A stretch of 64,000 bases of DNA from Clostridia bacterium (lineage in GTDB: Bacteria > Bacillota > Clostridia > Christensenellales > Aristaeellaceae): contig JAFWEL010000130.1 of NCBI GenBank assembly GCA_017512905.1, positions 124,001 to 188,000 on the forward strand. The letters run 5' to 3'. The notes beneath the pieces were generated by a model. The model worked only from the letters and a program-made list of their open reading frames with translations. It was not told the DNA's origin and ran no database searches. Shown here one piece after another: positions 49,340 to 57,441 of this stretch (the stretch's first letter is position 1; every line of letters begins with the position of its first letter). Made by a program: the position numbers and the translations under genes.

Positions 49340-51190
49340 TCAGGTCAACTCACTCTTGCCAGTGTACAGTTCATAATAGCGGCCCTTCATGGCCAGCAGG
49401 TCGTCGTGGTCGCCGCGCTCGATGATCTCGCCGTTCTCCAGCACCATGATGGCGTCGGCGTTGCGCACGGTGGAAAGGCGATGGGCAATGACAAAGGTGG
49501 TGCGATCCTGCATCAGGGTGTCCATGCCCTCCTCGATATGGCGCTCGGTTCGGGTGTCGACCGAGGATGTGGCCTCGTCCAGCACCAGGATCGGCGCCTT
49601 GCTCAGGGCCGCCCGGGCAATGTTCAGCAGCTGCCGCTGCCCCTGGGACAGGTTCGCGCCGTCACCCTCGATCATCGTGTTATAGCCGTCGGACAGGCGT
49701 CGGATGAAGCTGTCAGCGCTGGCGGTCTTCGCGGCGGCGATGACCTCGTCGTCGGTGGCGTCCAGCCGGCCGTAGCGGATGTTCTCCATCACCGTGCCGG
49801 TGAACAGGTGGGTGTCCTGGAGCACCATGGCGATGTTCTGCCGCAGATAGCTCTTGGGCATGTCCATGATGTCGATGCCGTCGATGGTGATCTTGCCGGA
49901 ATCGATGTCATAGAACCGGTTCAGCAGGTTGGTGATGGTGGTCTTGCCCGCGCCGGTGGAGCCCACGAAGGCGATCTTCTGGCCCGGCTTGGCGTACAGG
50001 CTGATGTGCTTCAGCACCGTCTTTTCAGGCACATAGCCAAAGCTGACGTCGTCCAGGATCACGTGTCCCTCCAGGCGCTCGGGCATTTCTGTCTTGCCCG
50101 CCTCCAGGGCCTCGGGCTCCTTATCCATCATCGCGAAGACGCGCTCCGCGCCGGCCAGGGCCGAGAAGATGGTGGCCATCTGCTGGGAGATCTCGTTGAT
50201 GGGGCGGGAGAACTGTCGGGAGTAGTTGACGAATATGGCCAGCCCGCCCACGTCAAAGCGTCCCAGGGCGCACAGCGCGCCGCCGATGCCCGCGGTGAGG
50301 GAATAGCTGATCTGGGTGGTATTGCCCATGATCGGGCCCATGATACCGCCGAAGAACATGGCCTTCTCCTGCTTGTGGCGCAGGTCGTCGTTCAATTGAT
50401 CAAACTCCGCCACGCACTCGGCTTCATGGTTGAACACCTTGACCACCTTCTGTCCGGCCACGGATTCCTCGATGTAGCCGTTGGCCGCGCCAAGGGCGGC
50501 CTGCTGGGCGGAATAGTACTTGCGGCTCTTGCTGATGATGAACCGGCTGCCCATCAGGAAGATGGGGATGAACACCAGCGTGATCAACGTCAGCCAGATG
50601 TTGGTATAGACCATCATCGCCAGCGTGCCCACCAGGTTGATGATACCGGAGACCATGCTGATCAGGGACTGGTCCAGCATCTGGCCGATGTTGTCCACGT
50701 CGTTGGTGAAGCGACTCATCAGCTCGCCGGTGGTCTGGTTGTCGTGGAAGCGCAGCGGCAGGCGCTCAATTCTGGTGAACAGGTCGTCCCGGATGTTTTG
50801 TATCGCGTTGCGTGACACGCCGATCATCAGCTTCGACTGCATCAGCTGGCCGAACACCGCGATCAGATAGATGCCCGCCATCACGCCCAGCATCATGGCC
50901 AGGTAGGCCAGGCGGTCCGCGGCAGAAGTGGAGGAGTCGGCGATGTGGTTGATCACCGGTCGCAGCACGTAGCCCGCGGCCAGGCTGGCCCCGGTGCTCA
51001 GCAGCATGCACAGCACCACCAGCACCAGCCGGAATTTGAATTTGCCCACATACGAAAGTATGCGGCGAATGGTATCCATGGAATGGGCGGGCTTGCCCTT
51101 GAAGTTGTTGGTGGCGGCCATCGGTCCGCGGGTAGAGGCCGCGGCCGTGCTGTTGTACTGCTTTTGCAGCGTTTCAAGATTTCTCGCCAT
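49340..51190 (-). CDS. ABC exporter half-transporter, subunit 2 (MsbA/LmrA type)
   Basis: The 616-residue protein has a six-helix ABC exporter membrane domain (about 40-340) and a C-terminal ATPase with Walker A VGSTGAGKTT, signature NLSQGQRQLL, Walker B ILVLDEATSSVD and H-loop FVIAHRLSTV. The N-terminal 38 residues are a polar extension. Its start codon shares one base with the stop of the neighbouring exporter gene (TGATG), so the two halves are made together and likely form a heterodimer. Substrate unknown. Confidence 0.92.
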   Translation of the reverse strand: MARNLETLQKQYNSTAAASTRGPMAATNNFKGKPAHSMDTIRRILSYVGKFKFRLVLVVLCMLLSTGASLAAGYVLRPVINHIADSSTSAADRLAYLAMMLGVMAGIYLIAVFGQLMQSKLMIGVSRNAIQNIRDDLFTRIERLPLRFHDNQTTGELMSRFTNDVDNIGQMLDQSLISMVSGIINLVGTLAMMVYTNIWLTLITLVFIPIFLMGSRFIISKSRKYYSAQQAALGAANGYIEESVAGQKVVKVFNHEAECVAEFDQLNDDLRHKQEKAMFFGGIMGPIMGNTTQISYSLTAGIGGALCALGRFDVGGLAIFVNYSRQFSRPINEISQQMATIFSALAGAERVFAMMDKEPEALEAGKTEMPERLEGHVILDDVSFGYVPEKTVLKHISLYAKPGQKIAFVGSTGAGKTTITNLLNRFYDIDSGKITIDGIDIMDMPKSYLRQNIAMVLQDTHLFTGTVMENIRYGRLDATDDEVIAAAKTASADSFIRRLSDGYNTMIEGDGANLSQGQRQLLNIARAALSKAPILVLDEATSSVDTRTERHIEEGMDTLMQDRTTFVIAHRLSTVRNADAIMVLENGEIIERGDHDDLLAMKGRYYELYTGKSELT

Positions 51191-52956
51191 CAGTGGTTCG
51201 CCCCCTTCCCCGCGTCAGCGCTGTCGTGCGCCGGCGCGTCCTCCTTCACCTGAGAGTGATAGATCTCCTGATAGGCTTTGTTGGTGGCCAGCAGGTCGGC
51301 ATGGGTGCCTACGCCGGTGATGGTGCCGTCGTCCATGACGACGATCATGTCGGCCTCCTGCACCGACGTGATGCGCTGGGCGATGATCAGTTTCGTGGAA
51401 TCCTTCAGCTCATTGCGGAAGGCCTGGCGGATGGACGCCTCGGTGGCGGTATCCACGGCGCTGGTGGAGTCGTCCAGGATCAATATCCTCGGGTGCTTCA
51501 GCAGCGCGCGGGCGATGCACAGGCGCTGCTTCTGGCCGCCGGAGACGTTGGTGCCGCCCTGCTCCAGCTCGGTCTCGTACCCATTGGCGAAGGAGCGGAT
51601 GAAGCCGTCGGCCTGGGCGCTCCTCGCCGCCTCGGTCATCTGGGCCTCGGTGGCGTTCTCGTCGCCCCAGCGCAGGTTGTCGGCGATGGTGCCGGAGAAC
51701 AGCACGTTCTTTTGCAGCACCATGCCCACGCCCTCCCGCAAGTGGTAAAGGCTGTAGTCCTTCACGTCGATCCCATCCACCAGCACCTGGCCCTCGTCCA
51801 CGTCGTACAGCCGGGGAATCATCGACACCAGCGTGGTCTTGCCGCAGCCGGTGGAGCCGATGATGCCCACGGTCTGTCCCGCGCCGATCTTCAGGTTGAT
51901 GTCGCTGAGCACCCTGTGCTCGCTGTTCTTGTAGTAGCGGAAGGAGACATGGCGGAACTCGATCTCGCCCCGCTGCACACGGGCGTCCTTATGGGCGGCA
52001 TTTTCATCGCTGAGGTCGATCTTTTCCTGCATGACCTCCTTGACGCGGCGGGAGGACGCCAGCGCACGGGAGCTGTTCATGAACAGCATGGACAGCATCA
52101 TCAGGGACATCAGGATCTGGGTGATGTAGGTCAGGAAGGCGGAGAAATCGCCCACGGGCATATCTCCCGCAATGACCTGCTTGCCGCCGAACCACACCAC
52201 CGCCAGCGACGTGAAATTCATCAGCAGCATCATCAGCGGCAGCATGAAGATGACCACGTTCAACGCCCTCAGGGCCGCGTCCTTCAATTCGCCGTTGGCC
52301 TCGCGGAATTTCTGGTCCTCCCGGTCCTCCCGCACGAAGGACTTGACCACGCGGATGTTGGTCAGGCTCTCCTGAATGCGGGAATTCAGGCGGTCGATCT
52401 TTTCCTGCATGACGGTAAACCTCGGGAAGCCGGTGCGGATGACCACGAACTCGACGATCAGTATGACCGGGATCGTCACGGCCAGCACCCGGGCCAGCTG
52501 GGGATTCATGGCGATGGCCATGATCAGCGCGCCGATCAGCATGCCGGGGGCGCGCAGGAACATACGCAGCATCATGTTCACGAAGTTCTGAAGCTGGGTG
52601 ATGTCATTGGTCAGTCGGGTGACCAGCGAACCGGTGGAATACTTGTCGATGTTGGCAAAGGAAAACGCCTGCACCTTGCCGTAGACATCCCGGCGCAGGT
52701 CGGAGGCGAAGTTCACCGCGGCCTTCGCGCCGAAATAAGCGCCGCCCACGCCGCCGCCCATCATCAGCACCGCCGTGAGGATCATCAGCAGGCAGGTGAC
52801 CACGATGTAGCCCACGTTGTGGGTCTCAACGCCCACATTCAGGATCTGGGAGTACAGCTTGGGCATGACGATCTCGCCGATGACCTCCACGATCATGCAA
52901 AGCGGTCCCAGTATGAAGTACTTCCAATAGGGCTTGACGTATTTGGACCATTTCAT
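51190..52956 (-). CDS. ABC exporter half-transporter, subunit 1
   Basis: The 588-residue exporter has six membrane helices and an ATPase domain with Walker A GSTGCGKTT, signature NVSGGQKQRL, Walker B LILDDSTSAVD and switch IAQRITSVQ. Asp replaces the catalytic Glu after Walker B (LDDS), a degenerate site typical of heterodimeric exporters such as BmrC/TM287, where the partner supplies the active site. ATG 52956 is chosen (AAGGAG 12 nt upstream). It follows the MarR gene by 8 nt. Confidence 0.92.
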   Translation of the reverse strand: MKWSKYVKPYWKYFILGPLCMIVEVIGEIVMPKLYSQILNVGVETHNVGYIVVTCLLMILTAVLMMGGGVGGAYFGAKAAVNFASDLRRDVYGKVQAFSFANIDKYSTGSLVTRLTNDITQLQNFVNMMLRMFLRAPGMLIGALIMAIAMNPQLARVLAVTIPVILIVEFVVIRTGFPRFTVMQEKIDRLNSRIQESLTNIRVVKSFVREDREDQKFREANGELKDAALRALNVVIFMLPLMMLLMNFTSLAVVWFGGKQVIAGDMPVGDFSAFLTYITQILMSLMMLSMLFMNSSRALASSRRVKEVMQEKIDLSDENAAHKDARVQRGEIEFRHVSFRYYKNSEHRVLSDINLKIGAGQTVGIIGSTGCGKTTLVSMIPRLYDVDEGQVLVDGIDVKDYSLYHLREGVGMVLQKNVLFSGTIADNLRWGDENATEAQMTEAARSAQADGFIRSFANGYETELEQGGTNVSGGQKQRLCIARALLKHPRILILDDSTSAVDTATEASIRQAFRNELKDSTKLIIAQRITSVQEADMIVVMDDGTITGVGTHADLLATNKAYQEIYHSQVKEDAPAHDSADAGKGANH

Positions 52957-52964
52957 TGCCGCGT

Positions 52965-53462
52965 TCAACTCCTTTCATCCGGACAGGCATTCCCTTCCCC
53001 TGCCCCGGGCTTATCCATATTGGAGAGGTTTTCCTTCAGTCTGTTCAGCAGCTGACCCAGGTTCTGAAGATCTTCTTCATTCAGCCCTTCAAACATCTGC
53101 TCCCCGATCCGGCGGAACACTGCCTTGCTGTCCTCCACCAGCTGCATGCCGTCGGCGGACACGCTGATCTCATTGCGCCGTCCGTCCGTGCCGCCCGCTT
53201 TTTCAACCAGTCCGGCCGCGGCCAGCGGCTTGAGCATCCTGGCTACGCAGGCGGGACTGACGTCGATCGCGTCGGCCAGCTCCCGCTGGGAGACGCTGCG
53301 CCCCAGGCAGGACAGCCGCATCAGCATCCGGTGCTGGCTGTGATGGACGCCAAGCCCGTCGATGCGCCGCTCCACCACCCGGTGATGCAGGCGCATCGTG
53401 TGGATCAGCGCGTCGATATCCTCCTTGATGAGCTGTGTGCGCTCCCATTCCTCTGAACCCAC
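52965..53462 (-). CDS. MarR family transcriptional regulator
   Basis: The 165-residue winged-helix protein has HHSQHRMLMRLSCLG, VSQRELADAIDVSPACVARML (recognition helix region) and the wing GGTDGRRNEISVS. It heads the operon with the two ABC exporter genes and overlies a palindromic operator at its own promoter, so it should repress the exporter until an inducer binds. GTG start with GGAG 7 nt upstream. Confidence 0.92.
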   Translation of the reverse strand: MGSEEWERTQLIKEDIDALIHTMRLHHRVVERRIDGLGVHHSQHRMLMRLSCLGRSVSQRELADAIDVSPACVARMLKPLAAAGLVEKAGGTDGRRNEISVSADGMQLVEDSKAVFRRIGEQMFEGLNEEDLQNLGQLLNRLKENLSNMDKPGAGEGNACPDERS

Positions 53463-53494
53463 GGTTTGTCTCCTTTCAGATCATTAACAAGTTT

Positions 53495-53514
53495 ATCATT
53501 AACATGCTAATGAT
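53495..53514. promoter_or_regulatory. Palindromic MarR operator overlapping the -10 box
   Basis: ATCATTA-ACATGC-TAATGAT is a perfect 7-bp inverted repeat that touches the -10 box of the marR promoter. A second ATCATTAAC half site lies 15 nt away at 53480. Position and symmetry fit autorepression by the adjacent MarR protein. Confidence 0.75.
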
Positions 53515-53541
53515 TATAACATTCCACGGCATGGCGGTCAA
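53513..53541 (-). promoter_or_regulatory. Promoter of the marR-ABC exporter operon
   Basis: Minus strand TTGACC (53536-53541), 17-nt spacer, TATAAT (53513-53518). Confidence 0.85.
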
Positions 53542-53585
53542 GGGATAATACCGCCCTGAGGTGTTAAAATCCGATAAAACCAAAC

Positions 53586-53613
53586 ACCCCCTCAGCCCGT
53601 AGGCTGAAGGGGT
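53586..53613 (-). terminator. Intrinsic terminator of the EF-G-like gene
   Basis: A 12-nt stem with one wobble (53586-53597 with 53602-53613), CGTA loop, downstream of the stop codon at 53635; TGTTTGG follows on the minus strand. Confidence 0.7.
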
Positions 53614-53634
53614 ATTATGTGCAAAGGGATAGGA

Positions 53635-55728
53635 TTAATCGTCGTCCTCTTCCTCGGCCTTGTAGGCTTCGATGACCTTCTTGGCCTCGTTGGCGGGGAC
53701 TTCCTCATAGCGCTCGAAGCGCATGGTGAAGGAGCCGCGGCCCTGGGTCATGGAGCGCAGGTCGGTGGCATACTTGAACATCTCAGACAGCGGGGCCTCG
53801 CCCATGACGCGCTGCAGGTCGCCCACCTTCTCAGACCCGAGAATGCGGCCGCGACGCTTGCTGATGTCGCCGTAGATGTCGCCGACGTTGGCGTCGGGCA
53901 CGTCCACCTCAACGTGGTAGATGGGCTCGAGAAGCACGGGGTTGGCGGTGGTCAGCTGCTTGAAGGCCAGGCGGGCCGCCGTCTTGAAGGCCATTTCAGA
54001 GGAGTCGACCGGATGGTAGCCGCCATCGTACAGCTCGGCGGTCAGGCCCACCACGGGGAAGCCGGCGAGCACGCCGTGCTTGATGTTGTCAATCAGGCCC
54101 TTCTCAACGGCCGGGATGTACTGGCGCGGGACGGTGCCGCCCACGACGCTGTCAACAAAGTGGAACTCGGTATCGTTCGGGTCCTCGTTGGGACGGAAGC
54201 GGATCTTGACATCGCCGAACTGGCCGTGGCCACCGGACTGCTTCTTGTGGCGTCCCTGGACGTCGATGGGCTTGCGGATGGACTCGCGGTACGGGATCTT
54301 GGGATCGCGCAGGTCGCATTCCACCTTGAACTTGCTGGCCAGCTTGGCGGCCACCACGTCGATGGACATCTCGCCCAGGCCACTCAGCACGGACTCGGCG
54401 GTCTCCACGTTCTTCTCGACCTTGATGGTGGGATCCTCCTCCATCAGGCGGGCCAGGCCACTGAAGATCTTGTCTTCCTCGCCGGCCTTCTTGGCGTACA
54501 CGGCCTTGCTGATGCAGGGGGCCGGGAAGTCCAGCTCGGGGAACTGGATCGGGTTGTTGGCGTCGCACAGGGTGTTGCCGGTGGCCACGGAGGTCAGCTT
54601 GGCCAGCGCGCACAGGTCGCCGGCGTGGACCTTCTGGGTGGAAATCTGCTGCTTGCCCTTCAGGAAGTAGATGGTGCCGGGCTTCTCAGTCTTCTCGGCG
54701 TTGACGTTGTACAGCGCGGTGCTGCCCTCCAGCACGCCGGAGGTGACCTTCATCAGGCTCAGCTTGCCCACGAAGGGGTCAGCCATGGTCTTGAACACAT
54801 GGGCGGAGAAGGGCTCGCTGTCGGAGCAGGCGCGCTGGATAGCCTCGCCGGTCTTCGGGTTGGTGCCCTCGGTGACGGTGCCTTCGGGAGAGGGCATCAG
54901 GTCGACCACGTTGTCCAGCAGCTTGGCGATGCCCACGCGGGTCGTCGCGGAGCAGCAGACCACGGGCACGACGGAGCCTTCGACGATGCCCTTACGGATG
55001 CCGTACATGACCTCTTCCTCGGTCAGCTCATCGCCGCCGTCCAGGAACTCCAGGTACTTCATCTCCAGCTCTTCATCCGCGCCGGCGGCGGCTTCAACGA
55101 GCGCCTCATGGCACTTATCGACCTCGCCCTGCACGGAGGCGGGGATATCCACGGCCTTCAGGCCCTTGCCCTCGCCCATGAAGGCCTTCTTCTCCAGCAG
55201 GCAGGCCACGCCGGTGAACTTGCCATTTTCGACGATGGGCACCTCGATCGGGGCCAGGTGCGCGCCGTATTTGGCCTTCAGCTCGCCAAGCACCTTATCA
55301 AAGTTGGCGTTTTCCTGATCCATCTTGGTGATGACGATCATGCGGGCCGTGTTGGTCTTCTCGGTGATGGCCCATGCCTTTTCCGCGCCCACATCCAGGC
55401 CGGAGACAGCGCCCACGACGATCAGCGCGCCTTCGCACACGTTCAGCGGGCCGACCTGCTCGCCGGCAAAATCGAAGTAGCCGGGAATATCCACCAGGTT
55501 CACCTTGCTGTTCTTCCACTCCAGCGGCGCCATGGCGGCCTGGAGGGAGATGTGGCGCTTGACTTCCTCGGAGTCATAGTCCATGGTGGCCTGGCCGTCC
55601 TCGACGCGACCCTGGCGGTCGATGGCGCCGGTGCTGAACAGCAGTGCCTCGGCCAGCGTGGTCTTGCCGACGCTGCCGTGGCCGATGATGGACAGGTTGC
55701 GGATATTCTTGGCCAGATAATCTTTCAT
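53635..55728 (-). CDS. Elongation factor G-like GTPase (EF-G paralogue)
   Basis: The 697-residue protein has all EF-G domains. The GTPase has P-loop GHGSVGKTT (16-24), DIPGYFDFAGE (G3) and ITKMDQE (G4). Domain IV contains GGHGQFGDVKIRF and the C-terminus has RGRILG. The classical P-loop AHIDAGKTT and switch I RGITI are replaced (GHGSVGKTT, KRHISL), as in the EF-G-like family often called EF-G2 or FusA2. It is not next to rpsL/rpsG/tuf, supporting a paralogue and not the main EF-G. It has an acidic C-terminus (AEEEDDD). The upstream 260 nt hold a weak TAAAAT-type -10 box near 55818. Confidence 0.88.
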   Translation of the reverse strand: MKDYLAKNIRNLSIIGHGSVGKTTLAEALLFSTGAIDRQGRVEDGQATMDYDSEEVKRHISLQAAMAPLEWKNSKVNLVDIPGYFDFAGEQVGPLNVCEGALIVVGAVSGLDVGAEKAWAITEKTNTARMIVITKMDQENANFDKVLGELKAKYGAHLAPIEVPIVENGKFTGVACLLEKKAFMGEGKGLKAVDIPASVQGEVDKCHEALVEAAAGADEELEMKYLEFLDGGDELTEEEVMYGIRKGIVEGSVVPVVCCSATTRVGIAKLLDNVVDLMPSPEGTVTEGTNPKTGEAIQRACSDSEPFSAHVFKTMADPFVGKLSLMKVTSGVLEGSTALYNVNAEKTEKPGTIYFLKGKQQISTQKVHAGDLCALAKLTSVATGNTLCDANNPIQFPELDFPAPCISKAVYAKKAGEEDKIFSGLARLMEEDPTIKVEKNVETAESVLSGLGEMSIDVVAAKLASKFKVECDLRDPKIPYRESIRKPIDVQGRHKKQSGGHGQFGDVKIRFRPNEDPNDTEFHFVDSVVGGTVPRQYIPAVEKGLIDNIKHGVLAGFPVVGLTAELYDGGYHPVDSSEMAFKTAARLAFKQLTTANPVLLEPIYHVEVDVPDANVGDIYGDISKRRGRILGSEKVGDLQRVMGEAPLSEMFKYATDLRSMTQGRGSFTMRFERYEEVPANEAKKVIEAYKAEEEDDD

Positions 55729-55987
55729 AGCGGATTCCCCCTGTATGATTTATTACGCGCACAAGCGCAACGGATGGTTAACCCTATACGCGCTTATTTG
55801 CCATAGTATGTACATTTTAACAGAAAATCGCACATTTGAAAAGCCCCCCCAGCCATCTTTTTTTCATTTTGCAGGGAATTTTATATTATGAAATAAAAAA
55901 GATATTAAAAACAGGTTGCGAAACGGCGATTTTCCCTTGCCAAGGTTCACCGCCCGTGTTAAAATATCGGGAAAGGAGGGCGTTGAC

Positions 55988-56401
55988 ATGGAATACAGGC
56001 GGTTTTCCGACACCTATATCGTGCGCCTCGATCCGGGCGAGGACATCGTTGAGCGGCTGATGCAGCTGGCCCGGGACGAGGGCCTCGGCCTGGCCGAGAT
56101 CAACGGCCTCGGCGCGGTGGACGACTTCACCGTGGGCGTGTTTGACCGGGAGGAGAAACGCTTTCTGCCCAACCGGTTCCAGGGCGCTTATGAGATCGTA
56201 TCCCTCCACGGCACCGTCACCGACGGGCCCTATCTGCACCTGCACATGAGCGCCGGGGATCGGGACGGCCACGTGCGCGGCGGCCACCTCACCCAGGCCC
56301 GGGTCAGCGTCACCGCCGAGATCGTCGTGCGGGTCATCGACGGCCGCGTGGGCCGGTATTATGACCCGGAACAGGGCCTGAACGTAATGACGTTCGAATG
56401 A
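55988..56401 (+). CDS. PPC/DUF296 domain protein
   Basis: The 137-residue protein is a single PPC (DUF296) domain: YIVRLDPGEDIVERL, AEINGLGAVDDFTVGVFD, and the conserved HLHMSAGDRDGHVRGGHL with three histidines for a metal site. The domain forms trimers; in plants it is linked to AT-hook DNA binding, but the bacterial single-domain proteins have no AT-hook and an unknown role. ATG 55988 has GGAGGG 8 nt upstream. Confidence 0.88.
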   Translation: MEYRRFSDTYIVRLDPGEDIVERLMQLARDEGLGLAEINGLGAVDDFTVGVFDREEKRFLPNRFQGAYEIVSLHGTVTDGPYLHLHMSAGDRDGHVRGGHLTQARVSVTAEIVVRVIDGRVGRYYDPEQGLNVMTFE

Positions 56402-56413
56402 CATTACATTGTA

Positions 56414-56479
56414 GCGGCGGCAGCCTGCCGCCACCGTTTATCCATTTGAACAGGGACGGTGGCGGCGGATTGCCGCCGC
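56414..56479. terminator. Long GC-rich hairpin between convergent genes
   Basis: Two 24-nt arms (56414-56437 with 56456-56479) complementary except for a few central bases, followed by TTTATTA on the plus strand. It can stop both transcripts; its GCGGCGGCAG ends also resemble dispersed intergenic palindromes. Confidence 0.75.
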
Positions 56480-56483
56480 TTTA

Positions 56484-57404
56484 TTATCCCAGCGCCGCCA
56501 TAATGGCGAAGCCGAAGATGGCCACCAGCGTGGATACCGACAGCGCCGAGGACACGTAGGTGCGCTGGTCCGCGTCGTCGGCAAACACCGGCAGCACGAA
56601 GGGCGGCGGCAGTATGAACATCACGTTGATCGCCGCGGTCAGGTTCGCCTGGGGCCACAATATACCCAGCAGCGCTACCAGCGCCGTGCGCAGCGCCAGC
56701 ATGATCACCAGGCGCAGCCCAACCACCTTCGCTGTCTGGGCCCAGGGGATGTCATCCAGTACCAGGTCGTAGCCGATGGTCAGCAGTATGATCGCCCCGG
56801 TGGGCGCGGATACGAAGGCGGTACAGGCGTCCAGCATGCCGCTGATCCCGGAGGGCACGAGGGCCCTGTACAGGCCCGTCGCCCCCAGCAGCACACCGGC
56901 GATGATGGCGATGATGATCGGCGACAGCGCCATCTCACGGACCAGCTTGCCCACGTCCGCCTTCTCGTTGCTGTCCATGGCCAACAGCACCTTGTACAGC
57001 GTAAACACGAACAGCACCTGGCCCAGGTCGATCCGGGCGAACTCGGCGGTGCGGCCTGATCCATAGAGCATGTTGAACAGCGCATAGCCCAGCATGCCCG
57101 CCTCGAAGCCCGTGGTCAAGAAGGGCACAAAGCGCGAGGGCATGCGCAAGGCCTTCCCCGCCGCCTTGCCCAGCGCCCAGGCGATAAAGCACACCCCGAA
57201 CATCAGCAGCGGCACCACCACATCCATGAAGGTGTAGCTGGTGGTGGCAAAGGCATTCAGCAGCACCGCGGGCAGCGTGATGTTGACCACCACGTTTTTC
57301 AGCGCCCCGATGCCCTCCCGGTTGATCAATCCGGTCCTGCGGCAGATGATGCCGATGGCCAGCATGACGATAACCGGCAGGATCGTCTGCATCACATCAA
57401 TCAT
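56484..57404 (-). CDS. AEC family (auxin efflux carrier-type) transporter
   Basis: The 306-residue membrane protein has ten hydrophobic segments in two inverted halves with the family pattern LPVIVMLAIGIICRRTGLI, VVNITLPAVLLNAFA and ATTSY. Bacterial AEC proteins export organic acids such as malate or amino-acid-derived compounds; the substrate here is unknown. It starts 37 nt after the Card1-like nuclease gene and may be co-transcribed with it. Confidence 0.88.
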   Translation of the reverse strand: MIDVMQTILPVIVMLAIGIICRRTGLINREGIGALKNVVVNITLPAVLLNAFATTSYTFMDVVVPLLMFGVCFIAWALGKAAGKALRMPSRFVPFLTTGFEAGMLGYALFNMLYGSGRTAEFARIDLGQVLFVFTLYKVLLAMDSNEKADVGKLVREMALSPIIIAIIAGVLLGATGLYRALVPSGISGMLDACTAFVSAPTGAIILLTIGYDLVLDDIPWAQTAKVVGLRLVIMLALRTALVALLGILWPQANLTAAINVMFILPPPFVLPVFADDADQRTYVSSALSVSTLVAIFGFAIMAALG

Positions 57405-57441
57405 TTTCTTTCCTCCCCTGATATCATCCTACGGGCATGCC

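Noticed and set aside
51193..53055. 620-codon plus-strand frame opposite the ABC exporter gene
   Set aside because: Antisense shadow; the minus strand has Walker and signature motifs.
53617..55806. 729-codon plus-strand frame opposite the EF-G-like gene
   Set aside because: Antisense shadow with His/Leu/Gly-rich composition and no motif.
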